Assembly: GCA_030699345.1 (NCBI GenBank)
Contig: JAUYMX010000602.1
Location: 1 to 18,929 of the forward strand
Direction: 5' to 3'
DNA: 18,929 bases
Origin: Methylococcaceae bacterium
Lineage (GTDB): Bacteria > Pseudomonadota > Gammaproteobacteria > Methylococcales > Methylomonadaceae
Numbering within the stretch: position 1 is the stretch's first letter; every line of letters starts with the position of its first letter. The notes under the pieces are model-generated. The model did not search any database and was not told the DNA's origin. It was given only the letters and a program-made list of their open reading frames with translations. Positions 1 to 6,742 of the stretch are shown one piece after another. The translations under genes were made by a program, and so were the position numbers.

Positions 1-244
1 GGAGGTGCCCTTCACCAATAACCAGGGTGAAAGCGACATCCGCATGACCAAACTTCACCAGAAAATTTCCGGCTGCTTTCGCTCACAGGAAGGGGCTGGC
101 ACCTTTTGCCGTGTCCGCAGTTATCTGTCTACTTGTCGGAATATCAATGTGTCGGCATCTGAGGCGTTAAATCTCCTTTTCGACGGCAAGGTGCCAGATT
201 TTATGACGGCACTGTTGCGACGCGAATTGAGGCTGAATAGTTAC
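1..244 (+). mobile_element. IS66-family insertion sequence, right-hand end only
   Basis: The first 244 bases are the right end of an IS66-like element whose remainder lies outside the window. The evidence is the transposase C-terminus encoded here plus a candidate right terminal repeat at about 223-244. Read on the minus strand, that repeat begins GTAACTATTCAG, and IS66-family ends characteristically start GTAA. Beyond 244 the sequence becomes recognisable RCK/TrkA coding sequence, so the junction is probably at 244/245. IS66 elements make 8-bp target duplications; here the right-hand copy would be TAAAAATG (245-252). The left end and other target copy are not visible, so the exact boundary is inferred. 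Confidence 0.7.
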
Positions 245-247
245 TAA
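2..247 (+). CDS. IS66-family transposase, C-terminal fragment (cut by window edge)
   Basis: This is the last 81 codons of an IS66-type DDE transposase; the reading frame is open to the window edge, so the apparent GTG start at 5 is not a real start. It carries the family's C-terminal signature: VPFTNNQGESDIRM, which contains the NN-x-x-E-x-x-I/L-R block, then KLHQKISGCFRS, then the GA-x-x-F-C-R-x-R-x-Y-x-S-T-C-R block, then FDGKVPDFM. Transposase would catalyse movement of the surrounding element. The final residues (about LLRRELRLNSY) look like read-through of the terminal repeat, with the TAA stop at 245-247 supplied by flanking DNA. That suggests loss of the original stop codon or an unusual element end. 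Confidence 0.85.
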   Translation, partial: EVPFTNNQGESDIRMTKLHQKISGCFRSQEGAGTFCRVRSYLSTCRNINVSASEALNLLFDGKVPDFMTALLRRELRLNSY

Positions 248-675
248 AAATGTATCAAGCGGGTGCCAATAATGTCATTCAACCCTTTGAAATGGCTGGC
301 ATGCTGGTGGCCGAATACATTGGCCAACCGACTGCTTTCGAGGCTATCCTGGGCATTCTCCATGAAGAAAGCCATATATTGATGGAAGCGTTACCTGTAC
401 AGACAGGTTCTTTTATAGATGGTAAAACCATTAACGAAATTGACTTTAAAGTGCGCAAGCTGTTGTTGCTGGGCATTATCAGTGCGCATCCGCCCATTTC
501 AAAAGAACACAAAGCGAGCTACCCGCTGAAGAATCAACATTTTTATTTTAATCCCGAACAGTATTTTCAATTACGCGACGGCGACTTGCTTGTGGTGTTG
601 GGAAGAAAGCACAGCCTGACACATTTTCGCAATGAATTGGCACATAGTCGCCCGCATCAGAGAGCCAAACAATGA
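245..675 (+). pseudogene. 3' remnant of a K+ channel / RCK (TrkA-type) gene, interrupted by the IS66 element
   Basis: An ATG at 250 opens 141 residues, but the protein begins in the middle of a domain. MYQAGANNVIQPFEMAG is the end of a TrkA-N/RCK Rossmann lobe (family pattern: x-x-AGA-x-x-V-I-x-P-x-x-x-x-G). It is followed by a complete TrkA-C-like lobe (about residues 50-130: GSFIDGKTINEIDF..., ...YFQLRDGDLLVVLGR). The missing N-terminal part would hold the nucleotide-binding GxGxxG strand and, if this was a channel, the pore helices. In frame upstream a TAG lies at 238-240 within the IS end, so there is no fusion to the transposase. Its TGA stop overlaps the next ATG (ATGA at 672-675), the mark of an old translationally coupled pair. 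The fragment may still be translated but is unlikely to work as a channel. Confidence 0.8.
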
Positions 676-1376
676 AACGAATTGCTGTGTTTGGCTATGG
701 TTTGATGTCTTTGGAAGTCATGGGCCGGTTAAATCATCACCAATGCAGCCTGCTCTTTATTGCCGAAAATGAAGCTGAAGCTGCGTTAGTCACGGATCGC
801 GGTTTTGAAGCCCGCGTCATCGATTTTCGTAATGATGATGAGCTTAGATCGGTGGGTATCGGTGACGCAGTTGATTCAATCTTCTGTTTTTATCCCACCG
901 TTGCGGACAATGTGTTTTTAACTATTTCTGCCCGGGCTATTGATAAAAACCTGACGATTATCGCGATTGTCGACGAACCGGAATCGGCAGAAAAACTCTT
1001 GGCGGCCGGTGCGAATAAAATTATCGACCCTTACGAAATTTGCGGCCGTAAAACCTACGACATGCTGACCAAACCGGATATTACCAATATCATGGATAAT
1101 GCCGTGTTTGGTCGGCACGATTTGAACATGGCGCAAATAGAAATTCCTGCCGGATCATATTTTGAAAATACCCAAACCAGCGATTTAAGACTCGATAACA
1201 AACACGATATTATTTTGATTGGCGTGGTCGACAAAAATAACAGCCAATTGCATTTTGCCATCGGCGAAAAAGAACATACCTTAAGCGCGGGTGACGTCCT
1301 GGTTGTGATGGGCCCGACGCGAGAAATAAGACACTTTAAAGAAGAGGTTGATTATGTTGAAACTGATAAAATTTAA
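672..1376 (+). CDS. Stand-alone RCK (TrkA-N + TrkA-C) potassium-channel regulatory protein
   Basis: This 234-residue soluble protein has the two-lobe RCK architecture. Residues 1-115 form a Rossmann TrkA-N lobe starting MKRIAVFGYGLMSLEV, with an acidic residue near 32 ending strand 2 where NAD(H) or a nucleotide ribose would bind; LLAAGANKIIDPYEICG lies near 108-124. Residues about 135-225 form a TrkA-C lobe (IEIPAGSYFENTQTSDLRL..., ...LSAGDVLVVMGP). Usual nucleotide motifs are G-x-G-x-x-G; here the last position is Ser, so binding may be altered. RCK proteins gate K+ channels or Trk transporters from the cytoplasmic side. The ATGA overlap with the preceding RCK gene suggests both proteins once acted together on one channel. 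With the channel gene broken, this partner may be orphaned. Its end overlaps dsbB by 23 nt. Confidence 0.85.
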   Translation: MKRIAVFGYGLMSLEVMGRLNHHQCSLLFIAENEAEAALVTDRGFEARVIDFRNDDELRSVGIGDAVDSIFCFYPTVADNVFLTISARAIDKNLTIIAIVDEPESAEKLLAAGANKIIDPYEICGRKTYDMLTKPDITNIMDNAVFGRHDLNMAQIEIPAGSYFENTQTSDLRLDNKHDIILIGVVDKNNSQLHFAIGEKEHTLSAGDVLVVMGPTREIRHFKEEVDYVETDKI

Positions 1377-1866
1377 CGCCAGAATTTGGTTTTTGTTGGG
1401 CTTTGCAGGCTGTGCTTTTCTGCTGGGGATGGGGGCGTATTTTCAATTTGTCGGCGGTCTTGATCCCTGCCCCTTATGTATTTCGCAGCGATTAGCTATT
1501 TTGGCAACCGGCATCGTGTTTTTAATCGCTGCCTTGCATAACCCCGGCCCAGATGGCGTTAAACGCTATTCATTGTTAGGGACTATCACCGCATTGTGCG
1601 GCGCGGCCATTTCCACCCGTCATGTTTGGCTACAACACTTACCACCCGACCAAGTACCTGAATGCGGCCCGGGGCTGGAATATGTTTTAGAAAATTTTCC
1701 TTTATCTGAAACTATTAAAATGATGCTGAGCGGTACCGGCGACTGCGCCAAAGTTGACTGGACCTTGCTTGGTTTCAGTATGCCGGCCTGGACCTTATTG
1801 GCCTTTTTAATGCTGGCGACCTTAAGTTTGCTACAACGCTGGAACCTTGAAGAGAACCTGGATTAA
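1354..1866 (+). CDS. dsbB: Disulfide bond formation protein B (DsbB)
   Basis: Inner-membrane quinone reductase that reoxidises periplasmic DsbA. The 170 residues match the normal length (E. coli about 176). Four hydrophobic segments are visible, roughly 11-30, 43-62, 73-92 and 143-163. The first periplasmic loop has the redox pair Cys39-Pro-Leu-Cys42, and the second has Cys104 (ECGPG) and Cys131 (GDCAK); the QR dyad (45-46) after the first pair is typical of the quinone site. I chose ATG at 1354 rather than the in-frame TTG at 1348, because GAAGAGG at 1341-1347 sits 6 nt upstream of the ATG and would overlap the TTG. The start lies inside the preceding RCK gene (23-nt overlap). Two extra Cys, 20 and 82, lie in membrane segments. 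Confidence 0.95.
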   Translation: MLKLIKFNARIWFLLGFAGCAFLLGMGAYFQFVGGLDPCPLCISQRLAILATGIVFLIAALHNPGPDGVKRYSLLGTITALCGAAISTRHVWLQHLPPDQVPECGPGLEYVLENFPLSETIKMMLSGTGDCAKVDWTLLGFSMPAWTLLAFLMLATLSLLQRWNLEENLD

Positions 1867-1869
1867 TTT

Positions 1870-2727
1870 ATGCGCTTAATGAAAAAAATCATACTGCCTT
1901 TACTACTGTCAACCAGTGCCTTAACAGCAAACGCCGCCGATGACTTTGACGGTTTAAAACAAGCGATTGCCGGTAAACATCGTGCCGCTGAACACAAAGC
2001 GCGCGATAAATATCGCCATCCCGAGCAAACATTGGCGTTTTTTGAAGTCACAAATGACCTGACTGTGGTCGAAATTTGGCCTGGCAACGGCTGGTATACA
2101 GAAATACTCGCCCCTTACTTAAAAACTAACGGCAAATTCATTGCGGCCCAATTTTCTCCTAATGCCGAATTGCCTTATCACAAAAACACCGCGCAAAAAT
2201 ATATCGACAAACTCAAAGCCCAACCCAATCTGTACGGCAAGGTTGAACTATCGGTATTAGAGCCGCCGGAATACTTGCAAATAGCGCCTGATAACTCAGT
2301 AGACCGGGTGTTGACGTTTCGAAATGTACATAATTGGATGGCAAGCGACCAAGCCGCCATTGTTTTCAAAGCCATGTTCGCAGCCTTAAAACCCGGCGGC
2401 ATTCTTGGCGTGGTTGAACACCGAAGTAACAACCTGAAACCTCAGGACCCTAAAGCCGCATCCGGTTACGTCAGTGAAGATTATGTCATTGCGCTGGCAA
2501 GAAACGCTGGTTTCGAGTTTTTGGCTAAATCCGACATCAATGCCAACAACAAAGATACCAAAGATTACCCCGAAGGCGTCTGGGTGCTGCCACCGGCACT
2601 AAGTGGTAAGGATAAAGACAGAAAAAAATACCTGGCCATTGGTGAAAGTGATCGGATGACCATCAAGTTCATCAAACCTACCGGCCTTAAAGCAGCCCTT
2701 TTCGGTAACGGTTTGTCAAGGCTATAA
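1870..2727 (+). CDS. Exported class I SAM-methyltransferase-like protein (COG4798-type)
   Basis: This 285-residue protein begins with a clear Sec signal peptide: MRLMKK, then the core IILPLLLSTSALT, then a likely cleavage after ANA (about residue 22). The mature part has a class I methyltransferase fold signature. A motif-I-like VVEIWPGNGWYTEIL lies at 66-80, where glycine-rich PGNG binds SAM in relatives; then come DNSVDRVLTFRNVHNWM and LKPGGILGVVEH, which match the post-motif regions. The family is a widespread 'predicted methyltransferase' with no substrate known to me. Export is odd because SAM is not expected in the periplasm. Only 3 nt separate it from dsbB, so it is probably co-transcribed. 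Start is either ATG 1870 or ATG 1879 (MKKII...); neither has a strong Shine-Dalgarno. Confidence 0.8.
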   Translation: MRLMKKIILPLLLSTSALTANAADDFDGLKQAIAGKHRAAEHKARDKYRHPEQTLAFFEVTNDLTVVEIWPGNGWYTEILAPYLKTNGKFIAAQFSPNAELPYHKNTAQKYIDKLKAQPNLYGKVELSVLEPPEYLQIAPDNSVDRVLTFRNVHNWMASDQAAIVFKAMFAALKPGGILGVVEHRSNNLKPQDPKAASGYVSEDYVIALARNAGFEFLAKSDINANNKDTKDYPEGVWVLPPALSGKDKDRKKYLAIGESDRMTIKFIKPTGLKAALFGNGLSRL

Positions 2728-3030
2728 ACTGTAAATTTGGACTTGACTTTAATGATTATCCACATTGCTTGCGGTGCCACCCTAAAACCAACCGCAAACT
2801 TGCAAACACTGTCATTTCTGTCAACCAATAATTCATAAGTTATTGATAAGTATAAAACTTATCTTATTGTCGAAAATCTATACAATGTAACAAAACTGTA
2901 ATAAAAACGGGCACTAAGGGGGATTTAAAAGTGCTTATCCACAGAGTTATCCACAGCTTCTGTGGGTAACTTAAATAGTCTTTACCTGATAACTACTTAG
3001 CGACAATTCGTTAACATTTACTCAAACATT
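2728..3030. promoter_or_regulatory. AT-rich intergenic region upstream of priA, with DnaA-box cluster
   Basis: This 303-base gap has no convincing coding frame. Around 2830-2910 it is very AT-rich and contains an inverted repeat: GATAAGT at 2845-2851 and ACTTATC at 2857-2863, with a 5-nt loop. From 2935 it holds a cluster of DnaA-box sequences (listed separately). A plausible -10 element TACAAT lies at 2881-2886, without a good -35. The priA start at 3031 has no clear Shine-Dalgarno. No terminator with a T-tract is obvious after the methyltransferase gene. Confidence 0.6.
2935..2969. promoter_or_regulatory. Cluster of three DnaA boxes (two perfect, one near match)
   Basis: TTATCCACA occurs at 2935-2943 and again at 2947-2955 on the plus strand. 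Both match the consensus TTATNCACA exactly, with a 12-bp start-to-start spacing. TGTGGGTAA at 2961-2969 is the reverse complement of TTACCCACA, one mismatch from consensus, in the opposite orientation. DnaA bound here could regulate priA, or the cluster could belong to an origin-like locus. The AT-rich stretch immediately upstream is compatible with an unwinding element but does not prove one. Confidence 0.7.
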
Positions 3031-5253
3031 ATGGCTAAGTTGCAAAGTGAAAATTCAATTTTACGAATTGCCCTGCCAATTCCAATTTACCGTTTATTTG
3101 ACTACCTGGCACCGACGGATGTCGATGTCAGTCAACTCAAACCCGGCTGCCGAATAGAAGTACCGTTCGGCAAGCACCTTAAGTGCGGCTTCTTAGTCGA
3201 GTGCGTCCAGCACAGCGACATTAATATCGCTAAATTAAAACCGGCCAAGCGCATCTTAGACGACGCGCCGTTGTTATCGAGCAAAGACTTAAAGCTGCTG
3301 CATTGGGCAAGCCATTATTATCACCACCCGCTAGGTGATGTGATTAGTGCCGCCTTTCCGGTCGCCTTGCGTCAGGGCAAAGCGGCGATATTGCGTACAG
3401 AAAAACGCTATGCGTTGACCGAGTTGGGTCAAACAATCGACAGCACGCAATTAAAACGCTCCCCCAAGCAGCAAAGTGTGTTGGAAAAGTTTCAACAGCA
3501 CCCGCAAGGCTTAACTGAAAGCCAGCTTTCCGCTTGGAACGATAACTGGAAAGGCTCTGTAAAACAGTTATTGGAAAAACAGTTATTACAGTTAACTGCT
3601 GATTTCATACCGACCGTTGCAGACCAGGTAATCGGCGAAGCTAATCTGCTCTGTAATCCGCCGCAACAAGCGGCCATTGACGCGGTCTGTGCCGGCTTGG
3701 AGCATTTTGCGGTGTTTTTACTGGAAGGCGTGACCGGCAGCGGTAAAACTGAAGTCTACATGCAGATTATTCAAGAGGTGTTGGCGCGCGGCCAGCAAGT
3801 ATTGGTGCTCTTGCCGGAAATTACCTTAACGCCGCAATTGGAAGACCGTTTCAAACGCCGCTTTGCGATGCCAATCGCCATCTCGCATTCCAAGTTAACC
3901 GACAACCAACGGCAACAGGCTTGGCTCAGCATGCGCCAGGGCCAAGCATCGATCTTGCTGGGCACCCGCTCCGCGTTGTTCACGCCGCTAAAAAAGCCGG
4001 GCCTGATCATTCTTGATGAGGAACACGACAGCTCGTTCAAACAACAAGAAGGCTTTCGTTTTTCTGCCCGCGATGTGGCCATAGTACGCGGCAAACTGCT
4101 AAACATTCCGGTACTGCTCGGCTCAGCCACGCCATCTTTAGAAAGTCTGCATAACGTCAACCAACAACGCTACCAATTGCTGCACCTGCCGGAACGCGCA
4201 GGCAGCGCGCAAGCGCCCAGCTTGCAGTTATTGGACATCAGAAATAAGCGCATGCACGAAGGCATTTGCGAATCTTTGGTGAATGAAATACACAAGACTC
4301 TGGCCAAAAAAGAACAAGTGCTGTTGTTCCTTAATCGCCGCGGCTTTGCGCCCACGCTGATTTGCCATGGCTGCGGCTGGGTGGCGCGTTGTCAGCGTTG
4401 CGATGCCAATTTGGTCATTCATTACGATGAACAAACCTTGCGTTGCCATCATTGCGGCCAAGAACAGCGACTCATTAAACAATGCCCAGCCTGTAAAACC
4501 GGCGAACTAACGGCTTTGGGATTGGGTACGGAACGCATAGAAAAAGTGCTCGCCGAGCTTTTCGCGGATAAAACCATCGTGCGCCTGGATCGAGACTCTA
4601 CCCAGCGCAAAGGCACGCTGGAAAACTTCCTGGAGCAAATCAATCAAGGCGATGTCGATATTATTTTGGGCACGCAAATGTTGGCCAAAGGCCATCACTT
4701 CCCCAATGTCACGCTGGTTGCGATCCTCGATGTCGACAGCGGCCTGTTCAGCATTGATTTTCATGCCGCGGAAAAAATGGCACAAATGATTGTGCAAGTC
4801 TCCGGCCGGGCCGGGCGCGCCGAAAAACCCGGCCGCGTCATCATGCAAACCCGGCAACCGGAACATCCTCTTTTGACCACCTTAATCCGCGACGGCTACA
4901 GCAGCTTTGCCAACAACGCGCTGGCCGAACGCCAAGATGCCGCATTGCCGCCGTATAGCTACCAAGCGTTACTGCGCGCCCATGCGATAGATGCCGAAAG
5001 CCCATTGCTGTTTTTGCGTGCCGTTGCCGAGTCAGCCAGAACCCTCGATAACGGCCACACCCAGATATTAGGCCCGGTCGCCGCCCCCATGGCCAAACGC
5101 GCCGGGCTGTATCGCTATCAACTATTGCTGCAAAGTAATAAGCGACAAGACTTACATAAGTTATTGGACAAGCTGTTACCGCAAATCGACAAGCTCAAAC
5201 TAGCAAAAAAAGTCCGCTGGTCGTTGGATGTGGATCCGGTGGATTTGTATTGA
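3031..5253 (+). CDS. priA: Primosomal replication-restart helicase PriA (primosomal protein N')
   Basis: PriA recognises stalled forks and D-loops in the cytoplasm and reloads DnaB through the primosome; it is a 3'-to-5' superfamily 2 helicase. The 740-residue length is normal (E. coli 732). The N-terminal DNA-binding part covers about 1-200. Walker A is GVTGSGKTE (233-241) and Walker B is the DEEH box (329-332). Two zinc sites are formed by eight Cys at 445, 448, 454, 457, 472, 475, 485 and 488 (C-x2-C, C-x2-C, C-x2-C, C-x2-C). The C-terminal helicase lobe includes VSGRAGRAEKPG near 590-601. All key residues are present, so it should be functional. It stands alone, with DnaA boxes upstream and a convergent gene downstream. 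Confidence 0.97.
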   Translation: MAKLQSENSILRIALPIPIYRLFDYLAPTDVDVSQLKPGCRIEVPFGKHLKCGFLVECVQHSDINIAKLKPAKRILDDAPLLSSKDLKLLHWASHYYHHPLGDVISAAFPVALRQGKAAILRTEKRYALTELGQTIDSTQLKRSPKQQSVLEKFQQHPQGLTESQLSAWNDNWKGSVKQLLEKQLLQLTADFIPTVADQVIGEANLLCNPPQQAAIDAVCAGLEHFAVFLLEGVTGSGKTEVYMQIIQEVLARGQQVLVLLPEITLTPQLEDRFKRRFAMPIAISHSKLTDNQRQQAWLSMRQGQASILLGTRSALFTPLKKPGLIILDEEHDSSFKQQEGFRFSARDVAIVRGKLLNIPVLLGSATPSLESLHNVNQQRYQLLHLPERAGSAQAPSLQLLDIRNKRMHEGICESLVNEIHKTLAKKEQVLLFLNRRGFAPTLICHGCGWVARCQRCDANLVIHYDEQTLRCHHCGQEQRLIKQCPACKTGELTALGLGTERIEKVLAELFADKTIVRLDRDSTQRKGTLENFLEQINQGDVDIILGTQMLAKGHHFPNVTLVAILDVDSGLFSIDFHAAEKMAQMIVQVSGRAGRAEKPGRVIMQTRQPEHPLLTTLIRDGYSSFANNALAERQDAALPPYSYQALLRAHAIDAESPLLFLRAVAESARTLDNGHTQILGPVAAPMAKRAGLYRYQLLLQSNKRQDLHKLLDKLLPQIDKLKLAKKVRWSLDVDPVDLY

Positions 5254-5256
5254 TAT

Positions 5257-5357
5257 CCTTCGACAAACTCCACTTCAAGGGTGATCTAAGGACAGATGAT
5301 CGGTAACAAATTGATTTCGTTCGTGGTGAGCTTGTCGAACCATGAGCGAAATCAATT
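5257..5357. repeat. REP-like palindromic element, copy 1
   Basis: This element has two palindromic parts just after the priA stop. The first (5257-5280) begins CCTTCGACAAACTC and ends CAAGG. The second has an 11-bp perfect stem, AATTGATTTCG (5309-5319) with CGAAATCAATT (5347-5357), enclosing the core TCGTGGTGAGCTTGTCGAAC and an inner GTTCG/CGAAC pairing. CTTCGACAAACTC and GAGCTTGTCGAA are near reverse complements, so the two halves form a BIME-like pair. The core recurs at about 6136-6165 (copy 2). Such elements are multi-copy and extragenic, and can affect mRNA 3'-end stability or gyrase binding in other bacteria. Confidence 0.75.
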
Positions 5358-5378
5358 CGTTCAGTGCCTCCCTAAGAA

Positions 5379-5409
5379 TGTTGGGTTACCAACGCAATGT
5401 AACCCAACA
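5379..5409. repeat. 11-bp perfect inverted repeat (hairpin)
   Basis: TGTTGGGTTAC at 5379-5389 and GTAACCCAACA at 5399-5409 form an 11-bp perfect stem around a 9-nt loop. There is no T-tract, so it is not a standard intrinsic terminator. The GTTGGGTTAC/GTAACCCAAC type of palindrome resembles short dispersed intergenic repeats I know from other genomes. It could serve as an RNA processing or stabilising hairpin for priA. Confidence 0.65.
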
Positions 5410-5427
5410 CCGCTGATTAAAATTGGC

Positions 5428-5459
5428 ACGGGGAATGTCGATTTTTCGGCATTCCCCGT
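5428..5459. terminator. Bidirectional hairpin between convergent priA and the 5480-6010 gene
   Basis: ACGGGGAATG (5428-5437) pairs perfectly with CATTCCCCGT (5450-5459), and the stem can extend inward by about three pairs (TCG/CGG, one of them G-T) around a 6-nt A/T-rich loop. On the minus strand the stem is followed by GCCAATTTTAATC, a modest T-rich tail fitting termination of the gene that stops at 5480. On the plus strand the tail is weaker. The position between convergent genes supports a shared terminator role. Confidence 0.65.
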
Positions 5460-5479
5460 TGGAGCAAACCGGCTGTTTG

Positions 5480-6010
5480 TTATTTTGCCATCAAGGGAAT
5501 AGATGCTCCAATAACGACATCGCTAGCACCTTGCAAAACGCCTTCAACTTGAAGAAAACGTGCAGCGATTACCTTGGTGGTGGCTTTAGCTACTTTGCCG
5601 TAATACTTTTCAAGCAGCGCAGTGCGTTGTTTGCGGAAAGTTAATGATCGTTTGACCAGCTTATCGGCTTCTTTATCCGTGATTTTATCGAAGCTATCGG
5701 CATAATTCTTGATGATAGCCAAGCGTTCGTCGTTTAAAATCTTCAACTCAGTGTCATAACGATAATACTGATCTAAAAATTTCTTTTCTTGGTCGGTATT
5801 CAAAGCCATCGCCTTCTTAACGAAATCCAGCCTCTCCATACGCGTAGTAAAGCGGAACATTTTTAAATCGTCCGATTCTTCGCCAATATCAGCAACTGGA
5901 GCTGCAATAGTTGCTGCCGGCTTTTCTCCTTCCGCATAAGCGACGTTAGTCACTGCTGGAAGACTAGCTGTTGCAAAGGCCAATAGGAAGGCAAGTTGTT
6001 TATATTTCAT
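5480..6010 (-). CDS. Small exported alpha-helical protein, function unknown (Spy/CpxP-like shape)
   Basis: This 176-residue protein has a Sec signal peptide (MKYKQ, hydrophobic core LAFLLAFATASLPAV, probable cleavage after AYA near residue 26), so it should be periplasmic. The mature part is highly charged and helical, with no Cys: FTTRMERLDFVKKAMAL, then QEKKFLDQYYRYDTEL, then RKQRTALLEKYYGK, then ARFLQVEG. The F-x-x-K-Q-x-x-L-L-x-K-Y-Y type pattern recalls Spy/CpxP-like periplasmic sensors or chaperones, but I cannot assign the family firmly. The start is ATG at 6010, because GGAGAA at 6015-6020 lies just upstream and the signal peptide begins there. In-frame ATGs at 6022 and further upstream to 6160 give a longer frame whose extra N-terminus is encoded by a REP-like repeat and is almost certainly spurious. 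Confidence 0.75.
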   Translation of the reverse strand: MKYKQLAFLLAFATASLPAVTNVAYAEGEKPAATIAAPVADIGEESDDLKMFRFTTRMERLDFVKKAMALNTDQEKKFLDQYYRYDTELKILNDERLAIIKNYADSFDKITDKEADKLVKRSLTFRKQRTALLEKYYGKVAKATTKVIAARFLQVEGVLQGASDVVIGASIPLMAK

Positions 6011-6070
6011 TTTTTTCTCCATTTCTTTAGTGTGAAATTGAACTAATAACTGCAATTCATTTTTTAGGGT

Positions 6071-6183
6071 ACCTCGAAGAACCCTGCACTTCGATAAACT
6101 CAGTGCGAACGGCATTATATAAATCAACGACTTCCGTTCGTGGCGAGCTTGTCGAACCATGAACGGAATGGGTTTTTCGAGGT
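6071..6183. repeat. REP-like element copy 2, nested in a 113-bp inverted-repeat structure
   Basis: Outer arms ACCTCGAA-GA-ACCC (6071-6084) and GGGT-TT-TTCGAGGT (6170-6183) pair at 12 of 14 positions. Inside is a second perfect 8-bp stem, TTCCGTTC (6132-6139) with GAACGGAA (6161-6168), around the core TGGCGAGCTTGTCGAACC that also occurs in copy 1. A degenerate inverted half, CTTCGATAAACTC, lies at about 6089-6101. The nested arms make it look like a small MITE/REP-type unit inserted in the leader of the 5480-6010 gene. Confidence 0.75.
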
Positions 6184-6232
6184 TCTCTTTAGTATTATAA
6201 GACCAGCTTCGTTTCGTTAAGCCGTTGCCCCC

Positions 6233-6742
6233 CTACTTTCTATCCGGCCGAATCAGCGTCACCCATTTAGCGCCGCCTTCGGCCAATTGATCCCAACTGC
6301 CTTTAAAAACCACCTGCACCATTGCGGCTGTAGACAATCGACTGGCATCATCCGGCAACGGCTCAGTGCAACTACCAACCAACTTTAAAAGCAGTTCTTC
6401 CATCCCAGGATTATGTCCAACCAACAACACCTTGCGCGCCGTGTTAGGACAATTTTTCAGTATCGAAAGCAACGTAGTGGCTTCTGCCTCATAAATATCA
6501 GGATTTAAAACGATTGCTTCCGCATCGATAGCCAATTGTTTGCAGACGAGCTGAGCTGTTTGCAGCGTTCGTAAAGCCGGAGAACTAAGCACCAAATCAG
6601 GCAGCACCTTTCTATCAAGCAACCAGCGACCTATCCACTTGCTATCCTGCCGACCGCGCTTTTTTAAAGGCCGGTCAAAATCCGCCACACCTTCCGGTCT
6701 ATCTGCCTTGCCATGGCGTAATAAAAATATTTCTCGCATCAT
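6233..6742 (-). CDS. sixA: SixA-like phosphohistidine phosphatase (histidine phosphatase superfamily)
   Basis: SixA dephosphorylates phosphohistidine on HPt domains or phosphotransfer proteins in the cytoplasm. The 169-residue protein opens with the catalytic LLRHGKA (His10 forms the phosphohistidine intermediate, Arg9 beside it). It has SSPALRTLQTA (Arg58, phosphate pocket) and LLVGHNPG with the second catalytic His at 110. The short length without an alpha/beta insertion fits SixA (about 160 residues) better than phosphoglycerate mutase. Start is ATG 6742 or the adjacent ATG 6739; the Shine-Dalgarno is weak. It shares strand with the small periplasmic protein but is separated from it by a REP-like element, so the two are probably not co-translated. 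Its phosphotransfer partner is not in the window. Confidence 0.88.
   Translation of the reverse strand: MMREIFLLRHGKADRPEGVADFDRPLKKRGRQDSKWIGRWLLDRKVLPDLVLSSPALRTLQTAQLVCKQLAIDAEAIVLNPDIYEAEATTLLSILKNCPNTARKVLLVGHNPGMEELLLKLVGSCTEPLPDDASRLSTAAMVQVVFKGSWDQLAEGGAKWVTLIRPDRK

Noticed and set aside
1348..1353. TTG start for dsbB six bases before the ATG
   Set aside because: GAAGAGG at 1341-1347 overlaps this position and is correctly spaced only for ATG 1354.
2728..3030. Chromosomal oriC upstream of priA
   Set aside because: Only three DnaA boxes and no dnaA, dnaN, rpmH or mnmG neighbours are visible. Kept as a DnaA-box cluster rather than called an origin.
5296..5644. Two short plus-strand frames between priA and the convergent gene
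   Set aside because: They lie over REP-like palindromes, the terminator hairpin and the antisense of the small periplasmic gene; no Shine-Dalgarno or domain is visible.
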